Shown: positions 25,430 to 37,277 of the stretch, piece after piece
How the letters are laid out: the number at the start of each line of letters is the position of its first letter
How positions within the stretch are numbered: position 1 is the first letter of the stretch
Assembly: GCA_903813345.2 (NCBI GenBank)
Contig: CAIIXF020000004.1
Span: 30,629,985-30,693,984 of the forward strand
Direction: 5' to 3'
From: Owenia fusiformis
Taxonomy: Eukaryota > Annelida > Polychaeta > Sabellida > Oweniidae
Length of the DNA stretch: 64,000 nt
The notes under the pieces: model-generated
Database searches by the model: none
What the model was told of the DNA's origin: nothing
Seen by the model: the letters and a program-made list of their open reading frames with translations, nothing else
Translations under genes and position numbers: made by a program

Positions 25430-27486
25430 CGAGCTATTAAGGTGTATATACTCGCTCATATTTCATTGAGATAGACTTCAGCGTCCATTCAAAGATATGC
25501 CAAATTCTGACATATGCAATTCCCATTTAATACTAAGTAACGATTTATTGAAATGATTTCAATGCAAACGATTTTACTTGTATTGACTAATTTCTTTTTA
25601 TTTTGTTAAATAAGTTAGAATAGAGGAGTGTCCATAATAACCAAATAAACTAGTTAGATACTGAATAGTAGAATATCCGATAGCAAATATTTTTAAGAAT
25701 GTTATATTTATTTTATTATGGCGCACAATAAAACTTAGTCTCAATGGCTATAAAAAATAATACTCTCAATATACAGTATAGTGACGTGACAGATTATAGG
25801 TACTGTTAAAAATAAAATATCTAAGTATAAGCGCCTAAGGAAAAAGACTAAAAACCTCAAAGAAACGCGCATCGTCGAAGTCAAAACCCTACCAAAACCC
25901 ATACATTTTCAGTATTTCTTAACTTTAAATACCTTATGATTATAACGTTGGATCTAATTAAGACATTTTTTAAATTAGTCCAGGTATTAACATATTCATA
26001 ATCATAAGAACTTTCTTGTGAACAACCTAACATGTCGAAATATGCAGGTTACCTCATGCGCATATTTGATGACGTCAAAACTCTAAAATTAACAACTTTT
26101 CAGAAGCGAGATTTCACAAATTTCACTTTGTCATTTGCACAACACCAAAAACACTAATGTTGACCTCAATAAATTTTTGTAATTAAACCCATATATTTAT
26201 TTAAATATTAGAACGGTTTCAACCTTCGTTACTACTATTGCAAATGTGATGCATAGTCTTAATCTATACCCTACGTTTTCATTATTTTTAGATATTAAAT
26301 GCGTATTCACCATACCATCGGGGGTAAGAGAGCTATCTGGTTCACGTATCAAATAGTTTGTTATGATGGGATGATTTAAGTACGCAAATGGGCATTATGG
26401 CGTTTAAATTTAGTATCATGGCACTTGAATTACAGTAGGCGTTTATACATGTACCTAGCCTCAGCTACATAATACATATTCATAGTACTGTATTAACATA
26501 GAATGCTTGGTGTCACTCTGTGACTGGCGGGGTAAATTATTTGGATAAGATCACTGTAGCTCATAGGATCATATTAACCGGTACTTTTGACAAAATGTCA
26601 TCATTTTACCTCCTATGAAAAGCTCTATAGAAACTATACAAAATTTAAAGAATCATATGTTAATGTATTTCTCGAATTGTTATTTAGGTGATATTTGCTG
26701 ACATGTATTATGAGGGTACTTGTGATGAAAAATATGTAAAAATGCTTAAACATTTTACTTGTGTTCACAATTGATCAGTTGTAAAGAGGAACTTGAAGTA
26801 GTACATAGGAAATAAGAGAATTACTAATCATAGTTCGATATCGTAAGAGGTAAGTCATTTCAGATAATAAATCGGAAAATACTTTTAAAATCACTTCAAA
26901 TTGATTGTTATGAGTTGTTAAAGGTATTTATAAGGAGGCCCGTCACCCTTGAGGCCCTTTTAGTTTGTTGAGTGTCATCCCAAGCGAACCCATTTTCTTC
27001 GTTCTCTGATCTGAGAGATGTTTAAGCATTTCTTTCTACTTTCTCACATTTAGAATTTTATTAGTTTGCATATCAGAACATTTGACATCTACATGGTGGT
27101 AAAAACGGAAACGTTTTATGACCATCAATTTTAAAGTCACAATGTTACATCACTTTAAAGAACATGCTCCAGTGGACACTACTTTGCCTAAGACAACCCA
27201 CACACGTCGTCCAAAATGTTCGAACCTGACTTCTGCCTTTAGCAATACGTTAGAGTAGAGTGTATGATAATGATCTCAGGACACTTGTAGCCCGCAAAAG
27301 TGAAATCATCCGTGTCATTATAAGGCCTTATTTGCTAAGGAATGCATTCAGGTCATGGACAACTGTGTAGGTTTGTCTCCAGCACTTGGTAAAAAGGTGA
27401 AAATAATATAGAATAAAATATTAAATATACTGCTAGATAAGTTGTTTTAAGAAGGAATCTTAGAGAATATATTTTTTCTCTGTAGT
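25430..27486. other. Non-coding AT-rich stretch
   Basis: About 2 kb without an ORF of note, a clear splice-bounded exon, a tandem repeat or a TIR element that I can recognise. Confidence 0.5.
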
Positions 27487-28647
27487 CACGCACGATGATC
27501 GGATAAATGGGATGGAGAGGGGAAGCAGGCAATTTCTGCTCGAAATCTGGAAGATTTATTTTTAAGAGAAAGTTTATTGTTGAATTGCTATATGAACAGC
27601 TGGACCGTATGGTAAAATATGTTAGGTATTCTAAGATTTTTTTGAACCAACACGCTTTTAAAATATACGATCTATAAAAAAGGTGCAACGCCACCAATGG
27701 GCAAAAGCCAATGGTTTTGCCATTAATCAAGCAACAATGGTCAACACGACATGTTATGAATACTTGTGAGGGACATTACCAACACAAAATTAATGTAATT
27801 GCTTACTTTATAAAATACGTTTCCATAATTATATTAAAATAATCTAAAGTAATTGAGACGGGATGGAGAGAGGAGGGGGATTGAGAGGGGGGGGGGGGGG
27901 TTATACTGGGTATCTATGAGACAAGGAACATGTAAGAAATGTTACGATACTTTATTTTTTCCAACTTTCCCAATTCTTATTCTATTTTCAAAAATTCATT
28001 TGGTACGTGTACTTGGCCCAATGGGTACTGCATTAATGGCACGAAGGAATGGTACATCAATTGGGAACCTTCCTGGCAGATTATTCAATCTAAATTATAC
28101 ATCTGTTGAAGACAAGCACTGTTAAACATATAATGGTATGATAGATATCTAATAGGTTACAACTGAAACAAATGGACAGCTTCTGTTTTCCATGAAACGC
28201 ACATGTCAAAATAGAGGTTTGACACGGTGTCTATGTTAAGTCTCTAAATCAGCAAGTAAAACGTTCACACAGCTGAATATTTAGAGATTAACAGTCCTCT
28301 CTAAGATGTTCCCAACCCAAACTCAACCTTACTCCAAGTACAAGTTATGGGAAATACTGTAACATCTCTTATCTTGTGTCAAAGAGATTTTACCCCTCTC
28401 CAACTCCTTGATATATGGGGAAAATATTGAATTTTACCCATTGGTGGCATTTCGCCTTTTTAAAAGTTCTTAAATGCGTATCGATTCAAAAAAATTAGAG
28501 TTACTAACATATTTTCCATACTCTTATTCATTTTGCAATTTCACAGTTAACATTTACTTGAAAGAATAAATCTTCCAGATTTGCTGAGTTTTTAGCAGAA
28601 ATTTCGTCCTCCCCCTCTCCATACAATTTTTCCGATTACCGGGCGTG
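27487..28647. mobile_element. Inverted-repeat element with CACGCCCGGTAATC-like ends
   Basis: The left arm begins CACGCACGATGATCGG and the right arm ends CCGATTACCGGGCGTG. The arms stay complementary for about 200 bp and share the inverse of AAATCTTCCAGATTTGC. No transposase is visible; the minus-strand ORF of about 125 codons over the left arm (27353-27730) has no recognisable motif and runs across the arm. Flanking GTAGT and GTAAT could be a weak 5-bp duplication. Confidence 0.6.
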
Positions 28648-28860
28648 GTAATAGGAAATATTAATTGTTTCTATCTCAATGCAATGGTGGAATTTAATAA
28701 ACTGCAGGTGTCAGTTAAAAGGACGCAGATGGTGTTTAAGTTATAAGCCAGATGGAGGAAATAGTTAGATTATACAGGTTAGATTATACAGGTAAGATTA
28801 AAAGTGATGTTTTCTAGAGTTCAGGGCTTTGCATGCACAATGTTAAGTAATATAAAATGA

Positions 28861-29242
28861 ATTCGGAATTTTTTTTGCATTCCTCATTTGAGTCACATGT
28901 TATTTTTCAAATTTCAATCACTCCTTCCCAACGTTGTCTACATCTCTCACTTTTGCACGAATATACTACTGTACCTCGAAAAGAATATGAAGAAGAATGT
29001 TTTGATAAAATGTATAAAAACAAGAAAATTAAGTTAGAAAATTAAAAAAATTTCAGAAAAAAATTTGCACTGAATTTTCTCGTTTTTATACATTTTACAA
29101 AAAAAGCCTCTCATCAGTCTTTTTTCGGCACATAAGTGCACTTTTTCTGCAAAACTGGAAGATGTAGACAATGTTGGGAAGGAGTGATTCCTGTTTGAAA
29201 ATACCATGTGACTCAATTGAGGAATGCAGAAAAATTCCGAAC
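28861..29242. mobile_element. Palindromic (fold-back) MITE
   Basis: Two arms of about 185 bp are inverse copies. AATTCGGAATTTTTTTTGCA and the CATTCCTCATTTGAGTCACATG region on the left match CATGTGACTCAATTGAGG...AAAATTCCGAA on the right. There is almost no loop (about 29045). The small ORFs in it are arm artefacts. Confidence 0.7.
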
Positions 29243-29830
29243 ATGCACATTGGCCTTAAAATAGAATTGCACTTGGGCTCGAGTTTTTGAATATGTTATC
29301 GTGCCTCTTACAATTCTTAATCTAAGTGATATCAGTAAGTCATGAATACTATTGATTGGAATAAGTATCATAGTTTATTTTTGTCTCATCACAAACATAT
29401 TTGCCAAGTTATTTTGGGGTAGTGCATGGAGGGGGGGGGGATCTATAAGTCTTTACGATGGAACAAATTCACAAGAAGTCGCGTATTTGAAAAACTTAAA
29501 CTCAGTACCCCAGTAAGAAACTGGATATTACATCTCTGGAGAATGAAAAATGGAAAAAAATTGGAGTCATAAGAATAAATTCAAGTAACATGTCTTATCA
29601 TGTCTAACATACACGTGATCCCTCCTCCATCCAATCCCACCTCCATCCAGTATTGATTTATTTCAATTATTTTTTGTAAAGCGCATGGAAACTAACTTTA
29701 AAAATTGAGCAATGTCATTAGTATTGTGATAATAGCGTCCATTATACCTATTTACTACAGGTTGTGTAGACCATTGTTGCCCGATTTATTGCAAAAACAT
29801 ACTACTTTTGCACGTTGGTTATGATGTGTC
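29243..29830. other. Non-coding stretch
   Basis: No supported feature apart from a short G run near 29431. Confidence 0.4.
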
Positions 29831-29839
29831 TTTTATAGA

Positions 29840-30030
29840 TCTCATATCTTAGAAGGGTATCAGTTCAAAAAATACTAGATGACCTAACATATTTTGCCAT
29901 GCACTGCGCCAATTCATTTGGCAATTCAATTGTAAATTTTCTCTTGGAAAAATAAATCTTCCATTTGTTGAATTTTCTTGCAGAAATCGCCTAATCCCCC
30001 TCCTTCCATTTTATATGATTACCGGGCGTG
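29840..30030. mobile_element. Third arm of the CACGCCCGGTAATC family
   Basis: About 190 bp resembling the right arm at 28.44-28.65 kb. It shares AAATAAATCTTCCA, a TGCAGAAAT box, CCCCCTC, and the terminus GATTACCGGGCGTG at 30030. A partner arm is not obvious nearby, so this may be a solo end. Confidence 0.5.
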
Positions 30031-30036
30031 CATATA

Positions 30037-30665
30037 CAGGGTGTCAAAAAACAACGGCATCCCCCTCTACAGCAAAAAATACTTAATGTTACATGGTGTG
30101 TCATATCTCATTTTAAAGACAATTTAATTCTGGAGTTACCTGAGAAATTTCAGCTTTATATCATATAATTTTACAGATTTACAGCTGATTCTTTATCGTT
30201 GGTATGGCCACCAGTTGCTACTCAAACAGCAGCTTATCTGGACAGATATGATTTCAATGAAAATTCAGATAAAGGTGTAGCATTGCATAATCCTCTAAGC
30301 ACTTTCCCCACATTCTTCAGAAAAACATCCTCACTGTGTCTTTTTTCAAGAGACACTTCGCCCATCAGTTCCTATACCCTGTTTTTCAGAACTGAACCCA
30401 TATGTTCAGTGCAGTTGAAATCTGGGCTAATTCTTTCATATTCCACTATCTGAAGATTTGACCTTTAATCAGTATTAGAGCAGCAAACAAAGAACTGAAG
30501 CAGCAAACTTAAAAACAATGTAGCTTTTTCAATATAAAGTTTTATTAAATGAAATTGGAGGAGTAACTCCAGAATTAAATTATCTTTTAAATGAGGTATG
30601 AAACGATATGGAACATTCAGGACTTTTTGCTGTAGAGGGGGGTGCCGTTGTTTTTTGACACCCTG
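30037..30665. mobile_element. MITE with CAGGGTGTC ends and TA target duplication
   Basis: It begins CAGGGTGTCAAAAAACAACG and ends with the inverse ...TTGTTTTTTGACACCCTG. TA stands on both sides (30035-30036 and 30666-30667). Complementarity continues inward over CCCCCTCTACAGCAAAAA and the TTAATTCTGGAGTTAC segment, giving arms of roughly 110 bp. CAGGGTGTC ends with TA sites are common in mariner-type elements. The internal 84-codon ORF has no clear domain. Confidence 0.8.
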
Positions 30666-30800
30666 TAATAAGATTAATTTTGCTTTTACATCACTCAGTT
30701 TCTAGACACATTAATTGATACTTTTATACTCTTTATTCACTACACTGCATAGTTTATTTCATTACATACAGTTAAGCGAGTGATTGGATAGGGAATAACT

Positions 30801-30885
30801 ATGGTCACAATAATTCCGCTGCCCTTGAAAACAGACACGTTGGAGTTTCTGCTAGACCAGGCTAAAGATTTTGCTATTACACACG
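30801..30885 (+). CDS. GSS: GSS exon 1
   Basis: Encodes MVTIIPLPLKTDTLEFLLDQ then AKDFAITH plus one base of a Gly codon. The donor is ACACG|GTAAGA. The last residues match the EL..QAVD.A...G start of glutathione synthetases. The ATG at 30801 is the first in frame in this exon. Confidence 0.8.
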
Positions 30886-31553
30886 GTAAGAATTGTGCAC
30901 GTTTATTAAAAAAATAATATAACAAACTTGTAAATGTTGTTCTTGTTGGACCAGGCTAATTTTTTCGTTCAAAGACTTCCAAAAGTGATTTCATTGTATC
31001 AATAAATATAATGCTATAAAAAATGATAGGGATATGGAAATGCAATATGAAAATCCTAGGTTAAGGCAAGATGTTAACCATTTTTGTTGAAAATCCCGTA
31101 TACTTAAACAAAACGATGCTAAATATACACTGAATTTGATTCATGCATATACACTAATATAATAATTGAATCTCATATAGAATAGAGGAGTTGCTATATT
31201 GATGAATAAATATATAGCAGTTTTGTTTTGGGCAGAATACTATTTGTAATATGAGACAGCTGACAAGAAGTTACTCTTTCTTTCTTTCTATTGACATGCT
31301 ATACTAATTGACCTTAATATTGACATTAAAATTGTGACCCTCAAAGAAAAAATTAAATTGTAAACTTGCTTATCACTGTGTCTATTATGATTAAGCCCAG
31401 CCTATTAAAGAAAACTTGTAGACAGGAAAATAACTGCAAATAAAAGTTGGTCCATGGAGCCTTCAACGAGATTTCAGAGCAATATAGCAAAGCCTCTGTT
31501 AATGATTATCAGGATAATATATTTTTATATGATTCATTTTTGATTCATTTTAG

Positions 31554-31725
31554 GAATAACTAGTTGTAATACTAATGACCAGCCCCAGGTTGCTTCACAC
31601 ATGTTGTTGCCTTCCCCTATTATAAGAAAAAGGTTTGCAGAAGCTGTAGAAGTTACGAAAGATTTCAACGAGCTCTATCATAAAGTTGCGCATGATTACA
31701 ACTTCCTAAGAGATGCTTTAAAAAG
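31554..31725 (+). CDS. GSS: GSS exon 2
   Basis: The acceptor is CATTTTAG|GAATAAC and the donor is TTTAAAAAG|GTATAT. It codes for 56 whole codons plus 2+2 split bases. Readable pieces are QVASHMLLPSPIIRKRFAEA, VTKDFNELYHKVAHDYNFLR and DALK, matching the PSLVPS..L..A...Q.DFN.LVD.VS....FL..TL region of animal enzymes. Confidence 0.9.
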
Positions 31726-32677
31726 GTATATGCGTATTTATTATTCTTATATGATACATGACGTCACCATAGTTCGAACAATTTATGTATTGGTCTATAT
31801 TAAAGTATGTATGACCGCTAAAATTCATTAATGGAAATAGTTGTTTTTCTTGTCTGTCAAGTACATTAGAATCGTAACAAATGACACGAATTTATGATTC
31901 ATGGCGAATATTTGACTTTAAATTTTATTTTGGCCATTGCCAAAGACCCCAATTGCGATTTAGCAATGAAGAAAATACAATTTCGGTCATGAATCATAAG
32001 ATCTCGGTCTTTATTCCATAAATGAGAATCATGTTTTATCTCAATCTGTCATACATAGTTCCCAGATAATACAAGTGTTTGAGATTTACAGGAATAACTT
32101 CAGTTTAGTTCTGTTCATGAAATGAACACAAATGAATGAATTGACACAAAATGAATGAATTGACACAAATCTCTAACATCATTTCCTTTGAAATAATGTA
32201 TGAAAACTAATGTACACAAGTTTGCTCAATCTAGGTCAAACCCGAAATGATCATCCGTCTGATGTAAAATATAGTATAACTAGAAAAGGTTAAGCGATTT
32301 TGTTGAAATTTAATACACATACGTACTTTAAAACATGGAACATTTTTTTGCTTTAAAAAGGCAACCATTTGAAAAGTGATGGTAGAATGATTGTGTCTTT
32401 ATAGGAATTTGTAAATACATGCAAAAATTAATCAATATATTATGTGATTTCTAGGATTTCATGTTCGATGAAATTGCAACATTTTGTCATTGGTGTTATC
32501 TAGTTACAATACAGCTCCTTTGTCGTTGAAGTACTTTATATTGTCACCTCACTAAATCTAGGTCAAGGTCAAATTTACCATCCAAATGTTGTAAAATATG
32601 GAATGGTAGCAATGTGTTCTTATTGGTCAGAAATTAATATAGAACGCCTAGCTATGTTTGAATTTTATTGATTCTAG

Positions 32678-32753
32678 TGTACTAGCAGTTGATAGTTTCA
32701 CCAAAGGATTGTGGAACATCTATGAAACTGTAAGAAATGAAGGCATCGCACAG
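32678..32753 (+). CDS. GSS: GSS exon 3
   Basis: The acceptor is GATTCTAG|TGTACTAGC and the donor is GCACAG|GTATAA. It encodes VLAVDSFTKGLWNIYETVRN then EGIAQ. This matches the DDFTARL..I...V..EGIAQ stretch of the family. It ends in phase 0. Confidence 0.9.
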
Positions 32754-33207
32754 GTATAATTCAATCTATATTGTATCACCAACGCTTCTTTTTGTATTGA
32801 ACTGTTATGTAACTTTTCACCATTTTATAACTAAGAAAATGTCTGTTTTAGTAATAATATATACATTTTTGAAAGTTCTCTATTCTATGTCATCCATAAC
32901 ATCATCATGACCAAGGCCGTTCTCGTGTTGCAATATTATTTCCCTCTATGAGCCACCTTTTAAACATCAGAGCATTAACATATAACCAAATATGCAGCAG
33001 CAAGTTATCACCAATTTAGTAATAAGGAAGTGTCTAGTTATAGATTAGAACGTATTTTGGATAGACTTCTCTATATAGAGTTGGCCGTTTAAATGTTCTT
33101 TAAAAATCTAGCAAAAATGAAATGTCAATACTTATATACAAAAAACATTGCTTGTTCTGAATGGAATTGTGATGAATGTTAATTTTAATTTTTAATGTTT
33201 CAAAGTT

Positions 33208-33304
33208 ATGCCTTGGTCACATTTGCTCCGATTTGCTCCGATTGCTTTTTCTTAATTTGCTCCGGGTGCCGGCCGATGAATCTGAGCAAATGTGACCCAG
33301 GCAT
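33208..33304. repeat. Short hairpin element in the GSS gap
   Basis: ATGCCTTGGTCACATTTGCTC and its inverse GAGCAAATGTGACCCAGGCAT enclose two TTTGCTCCG repeats. It lies in the gap where the central GSS exons should be. Confidence 0.6.
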
Positions 33305-33879
33305 TAGAGTTGAGACACCGAATTATGCAAGTGACAGTGAACTGTTCAATAAGAACTAAAAGAAATATAAGTTTGATTTTAGATAAGAAAGTAAAGCTAA
33401 AGGTACCATTAATCATGAGGCATTGGAATACCTTTTAATATCTCTACATTCATCATAACGCACCAAAAGGTGGACATTTAGCAAAAAGTCTTTAAATCAA
33501 TTCTCGTTCTCGTAAGGATATTTGCAAAAATCACGATAATATCTCACTGGTTACAAACATATAATTTTGACATGTTATCACATGAATTTCGCTAAAACAA
33601 TATAATAAAAAAGGGATGTATATGTATTTATTATATCACAACCAAATTCCCCCCTCTCTAATTGGTTCATGTCTTATACGTGATTAAAAATAACAACATA
33701 AGTCTAGTGACTTCCGTGGAAAATTAAATGATGTTCACTAGTTGCGACTTAGTCTTGTGTTATATCAATTGTATATCGACGGAATACATTGTTATGATTA
33801 ATTAGACATCAATAGTTTGTTATTCCATTAACTCTAGTGAGTAATATAACAGTGGATAAAAAAACAAATTCTAGTTTTC

Positions 33880-33972
33880 GGTGAATACCTATGACACTTT
33901 CACAAGATGATATTCAACTAGCCCTTCGGGCTTCATGGAATATCACTTGTGCAAGATGCACGGGTATTCACC
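33880..33972. repeat. Hairpin with GGTGAATACC arms
   Basis: GGTGAATACC...GGGTATTCACC enclose further complementary sequence around an AGCCCTTCGGGCT tip. It is a 93-bp fold-back in the same gap. Confidence 0.65.
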
Positions 33973-34056
33973 TCAATAGAATTAAACATTTGCTCAATAT
34001 TTGTTGAGTCGTAAGCCACATTATTCTACAGTGCATCTATTGTATTGCCATTTTAG

Positions 34057-34246
34057 GGAACAATTTCTTTGGAGATGACATCAAAGAATTGCTATCTAAG
34101 ATTAAAGATTTAAATGAAAGAACACAGTATATTTTAATGGAAAGAATCAGACCACTTGTGTTCAAAAACTATGCAGTATGGGCAGACAAATCAGTTGAAT
34201 TATGCGATATGGTCAGTGAATTGGGAATATATGGAGTCATAATAGG
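34057..34246 (+). CDS. GSS: GSS penultimate exon
   Basis: The acceptor is CCATTTTAG|GGAACAAT and the donor is ATAATAGG|GTAAGA. It encodes GNNFFGDDIKELLSKIKDLN, ERTQYILMERIRPLVF and, later, VSELGIYGVIIG. This matches the GGGNNLYGE...ILMEKI.P......SELGI.GVY segment that follows the ATP-binding core. It needs a one-base carry-over from a missing upstream exon. Confidence 0.92.
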
Positions 34247-34710
34247 GTAAGAATTTGACTTTTATAATACTTTTATAATGACTTATAGAACACTATACGA
34301 TGTATCTGCCTGTAGACATTCTAAATGTAACTAGAAGATAGTACCATAAACATTCTATTTAGAAAAATATCCCATGATACAATATGTTCAAAACAAAATA
34401 AACTATAAGTGATTGTAGGTTTTAACCAATCATAGCATTCATCAATTACACACTTACAAGAAAGCTCCATCGTGAAATCTATCTTTGCCTCATTGCATCG
34501 TTTAGAACTTTAATATTTCTTTTATTTACAATAGTGTCAAATCATGACACATTTTTCTATGTACAAACTAAATAAACTTTAAAACTTTGAGAATACGTCA
34601 TGGATAAAATAAACTCATTGTATCTCTTAAAACATACACAATCAATGTTTTTCTATGAACATGTATGTTTATTAGCTATCTTATGAATTATAAAATTTCT
34701 ATATGTATCA

Positions 34711-35738
34711 GGTGTCCCAAAAATGAATCACCTTTTGATTTTTCTCAACAATTGTTGACTCAAGATTATTGAAAGGGTTTGTAGGGTATCATTAGCAAGT
34801 TGTACGAATAAAAAAGGATCGATTGCATATTATGTGAGAATTGACAAATTAAAAAAATGCATGTAAACAGCCAGTATCCGAGGTGCGCAATAAGATTCCG
34901 TAGCATTTGTGTCTGCTATCAAGTGATTGAATCTGTCAATCAGTTTTAATCTCAAAGCAGATGGTATGTGTGTCAGGTTAAACTTTCAATATTTCAGCTT
35001 TGGGGGACAAACGATGCCTTCAAAGGGACTTAGAAAAATAGCGACATTGACCAAGGTGTTTACATTTACGGATTAAAAGGGTTTATTCGTTTTGAAAGGG
35101 TGTATGTTTTGAACATTTCATGCAATACAAAATAATTCCTGGTTTCCCCTAAACGCTTGTGAGTTGACTGTATCGCTGCTTCCGCAATCTTTATTGAATT
35201 GTGGCCTCAGGTGTGGTAGGTTGCGAGTTCTTTTCCCAAAGGAATATATCATTTTTTCATTTTTAGTTGTGGCCTCGCTTGTTATTATGCAGAAATAAAC
35301 ACGTATCAGAGTACTGTAGCATGATGTCAGTTTAATAAAAAATTAAAAATTAATGTGTAATTCAATCTACACATTCTGTTTTCGATACATGTGTGTCTCC
35401 TAGACAGAAATAAGTTATTTAGTTAGTAAAATATTTATTAAAGTCTCACACTGTAGTTTACAATACATACTGAAATAATATCATACAATAATTAACAATC
35501 CCGCCGGTTTCGGTGTATGAGAGACTATATAAATATCTTTTTCATTGATATTTATTTTTCCACGTGCACTTTTGAATTTGCCAATTCTCAGATAATATGT
35601 AACTGATTTCTTTCATACTTGTACAGTGATAGTTGCTGATGATACCCTCGGACTACTCTGTAGACATTTTCAATGAATCTAATCAATCAATTGCTGAGAC
35701 AAAAGTTGTCAAAAAATTATTCATTGTTTGGGGACACC
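34711..35738. mobile_element. TIR element in the last GSS intron
   Basis: GGTGTCCCAAAAATGAATCA at the left is the inverse of ...ATTCATTGTTTGGGGACACC at the right. Inner complementarity includes GGTATCATTAGCAA versus its inverse at about 35640, giving arms of about 130-150 bp. No target duplication is clear. There is no transposase ORF. Confidence 0.65.
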
Positions 35739-36200
35739 AGACATTTATTTTATTGAAAAAAGTCTCAAATCATGACCCATTACTCCCTGGACAAAATTAA
35801 GAAACTAATCTTAGTAGAAATTAAAACCAAACTATGAGTATAAATAGATAAAAAATTTGAAAGCCTATAGATAAAGTTTAGTATACTGTACTTCGGCTTG
35901 GCAATATAGCAGTCTAATTGTTAAGTTATCCTGTGTTAAGTTAAAGTCACTAACACCATTAAAGAGGACCTCTTAGAAAAGTTAAATTATGATATTATGT
36001 AAGATGATATTTTGTTTTACTTTTAGTTATTTCGATATATACTTTAAAGTTGCATATGGATATTCTAAATCAATGTTATTGTAAATGATATATACTGTGC
36101 CTGTTCTTCAATACAATTATTATATTATAAATCTTTTGTTATGTTCCAATATGTTAACTTTATGAAAATGAAACAATAAACTACAATTTAATATTTTCAG

Positions 36201-36324
36201 GACAGCAGATCACATTATAATGAACAAAGAATGTGGGCATCTGGTACGAACTAAAACTCTGGGTACTAATGAAGGTGGTTTATCTAAGGAATTTGCGTCT
36301 CTAGACAGTCCATATCTTGTGTAA
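36201..36324 (+). CDS. GSS: GSS last exon
   Basis: The acceptor is TATTTTCAG|GACAGC. It encodes TADHIIMNKECGHLVRTKTL, then GTNEGGLSKEFASLDSPYLV and stop TAA (36322-36324). It matches the family C-terminus (MNK..GHLLRTK...GG...G.A.LD.PY.V). AATAAA follows at 36358-36363. Confidence 0.92.
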
Positions 36325-36627
36325 CTACACGTGTAGAATCGGCCAATTGATATAAAGAATAAATACTGATGAAGGCGGTATATCTAAGGGCTTTGCGTCT
36401 CTAAACAGTCCATATGTTGTGTAATTACACTTGTAGAATCGGCCAATTGATATTATAATAAATAAATACTAATGAAGGTGGTATGTTTGAAGGTTTTGCA
36501 GCTTTAGACAGTCCATATATGGTGTAATTACACGTGTAGAATTTCCAAATTGATACAATTAATAACAACTAATGAAGGATGTGCGCCTGGTGGCTTTGCA
36601 TCTCTAGACAGTCCATATTTATGTTCG
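36265..36627 (+). repeat. Four tandem copies of the GSS C-terminal coding end
   Basis: Copies start at 36265, 36365, 36468 and 36568, period 100-103 bp. Each has about 60 bp that can be read as the GSS tail and about 40 bp of spacer with TGTAGAATCGGCCAATTGAT or a variant. Tails read TNEGGLSKEFASLDSPYLV, TDEGGISKGFASLNSPYVV, TNEGGMFEGFAALDSPYMV and TNEGCAPGGFASLDSPYL. The first three each end in TAA; the fourth loses the stop. Copies 2-4 lack the upstream half of the exon. Confidence 0.9.
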
Positions 36628-36914
36628 TAACTTCAGTATTTTCATTCATTGTTTGCATTTTCTGTTCGTTAATCTGTTCGTCAATCGTTAAAACGTCTAT
36701 GTTCGTGTTTTAAACTGAAATACATTCAAAAGTCCTCAGAAGTATTTGTAAGGGACACATTGTATATCCATATTCAGATAAATTTAGGTTCATTTTGTAC
36801 CTTTATCGTAGTTTCTGCAAATATATATCTATTTGATACATCATATATGTATTTGTAACTTAGGCATTTTATTTGTAAATGTTACATAGATATTCGTATA
36901 GGGGAACATATTAC

Positions 36915-37000
36915 AGGTTTCGTACACTGTACTAAACCTGTATGAAACCTGTACCGAGGATATATACATGTTTGGTACACTGTACTAAACCTGTAAGTTT
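36915..37000. repeat. Palindromic duplicate around GTACACTGTACTAAACCTGTA
   Basis: GTACACTGTACTAAACCTGT occurs twice about 60 bp apart, and ACAGGTTT/AAACCTGT are inverse. This is a small fold-back cluster. Confidence 0.5.
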
Positions 37001-37139
37001 TCAATCAATTGTATACTGCAACTTTAACTTTTAAATGAAGTAAACATCATAGGGGAGGAGAGCCTCACAACTCATATAAATTATATATTTTTATTTTTAT
37101 ATTATTTTTTCCAATTTTTTAATTGCACTGATATATGAG

Positions 37140-37273
37140 GGTTATGTTATGGGAGGTTTTGGATATGGGGTATATACCGATATGATATCTTACCGAGGCC
37201 CCGGAGGGCACGACGTAAGATATCATATTTCCCGAGGGATATACTCCATATCCAAAACCGAGCATCACATAAC
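37140..37273. repeat. Long hairpin, arms about 55 bp
   Basis: GTTATGTTATGGGAGG...TTTTGGATATGG and GATATGATATCTTAC pair with GTAAGATATCATAT...CCATATCCAAAACC...CATCACATAAC, around a loop rich in G and C (CCGAGGCCCCGGAGGGC). Confidence 0.75.
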
Positions 37274-37277
37274 TAAT

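Larger units (their letters stand above)
30801..36324 (+). pseudogene. GSS: Glutathione synthetase-like gene lacking its central exons
   Basis: Five exons with GT/AG borders encode parts of eukaryotic glutathione synthetase, which joins gamma-glutamylcysteine and glycine with ATP in the cytosol. Three exons cover roughly residues 1-115 and two cover about 370-474 of a protein usually near 474 residues. About 250 central residues, including most of the substrate-binding and ATP-grasp core, have no exon in the 1.3-kb gap (32754-34056). Exon 3 ends in phase 0 but the next exon needs a one-base carry-over, so direct splicing would shift frame and stop early. The glycine/alanine loop near the C-terminus reads EGGLSKEFASL, where animal enzymes have a GG-x-A-A-G pattern. 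A decayed or deleted copy is most likely. A collapsed assembly is the alternative. Confidence 0.85.
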
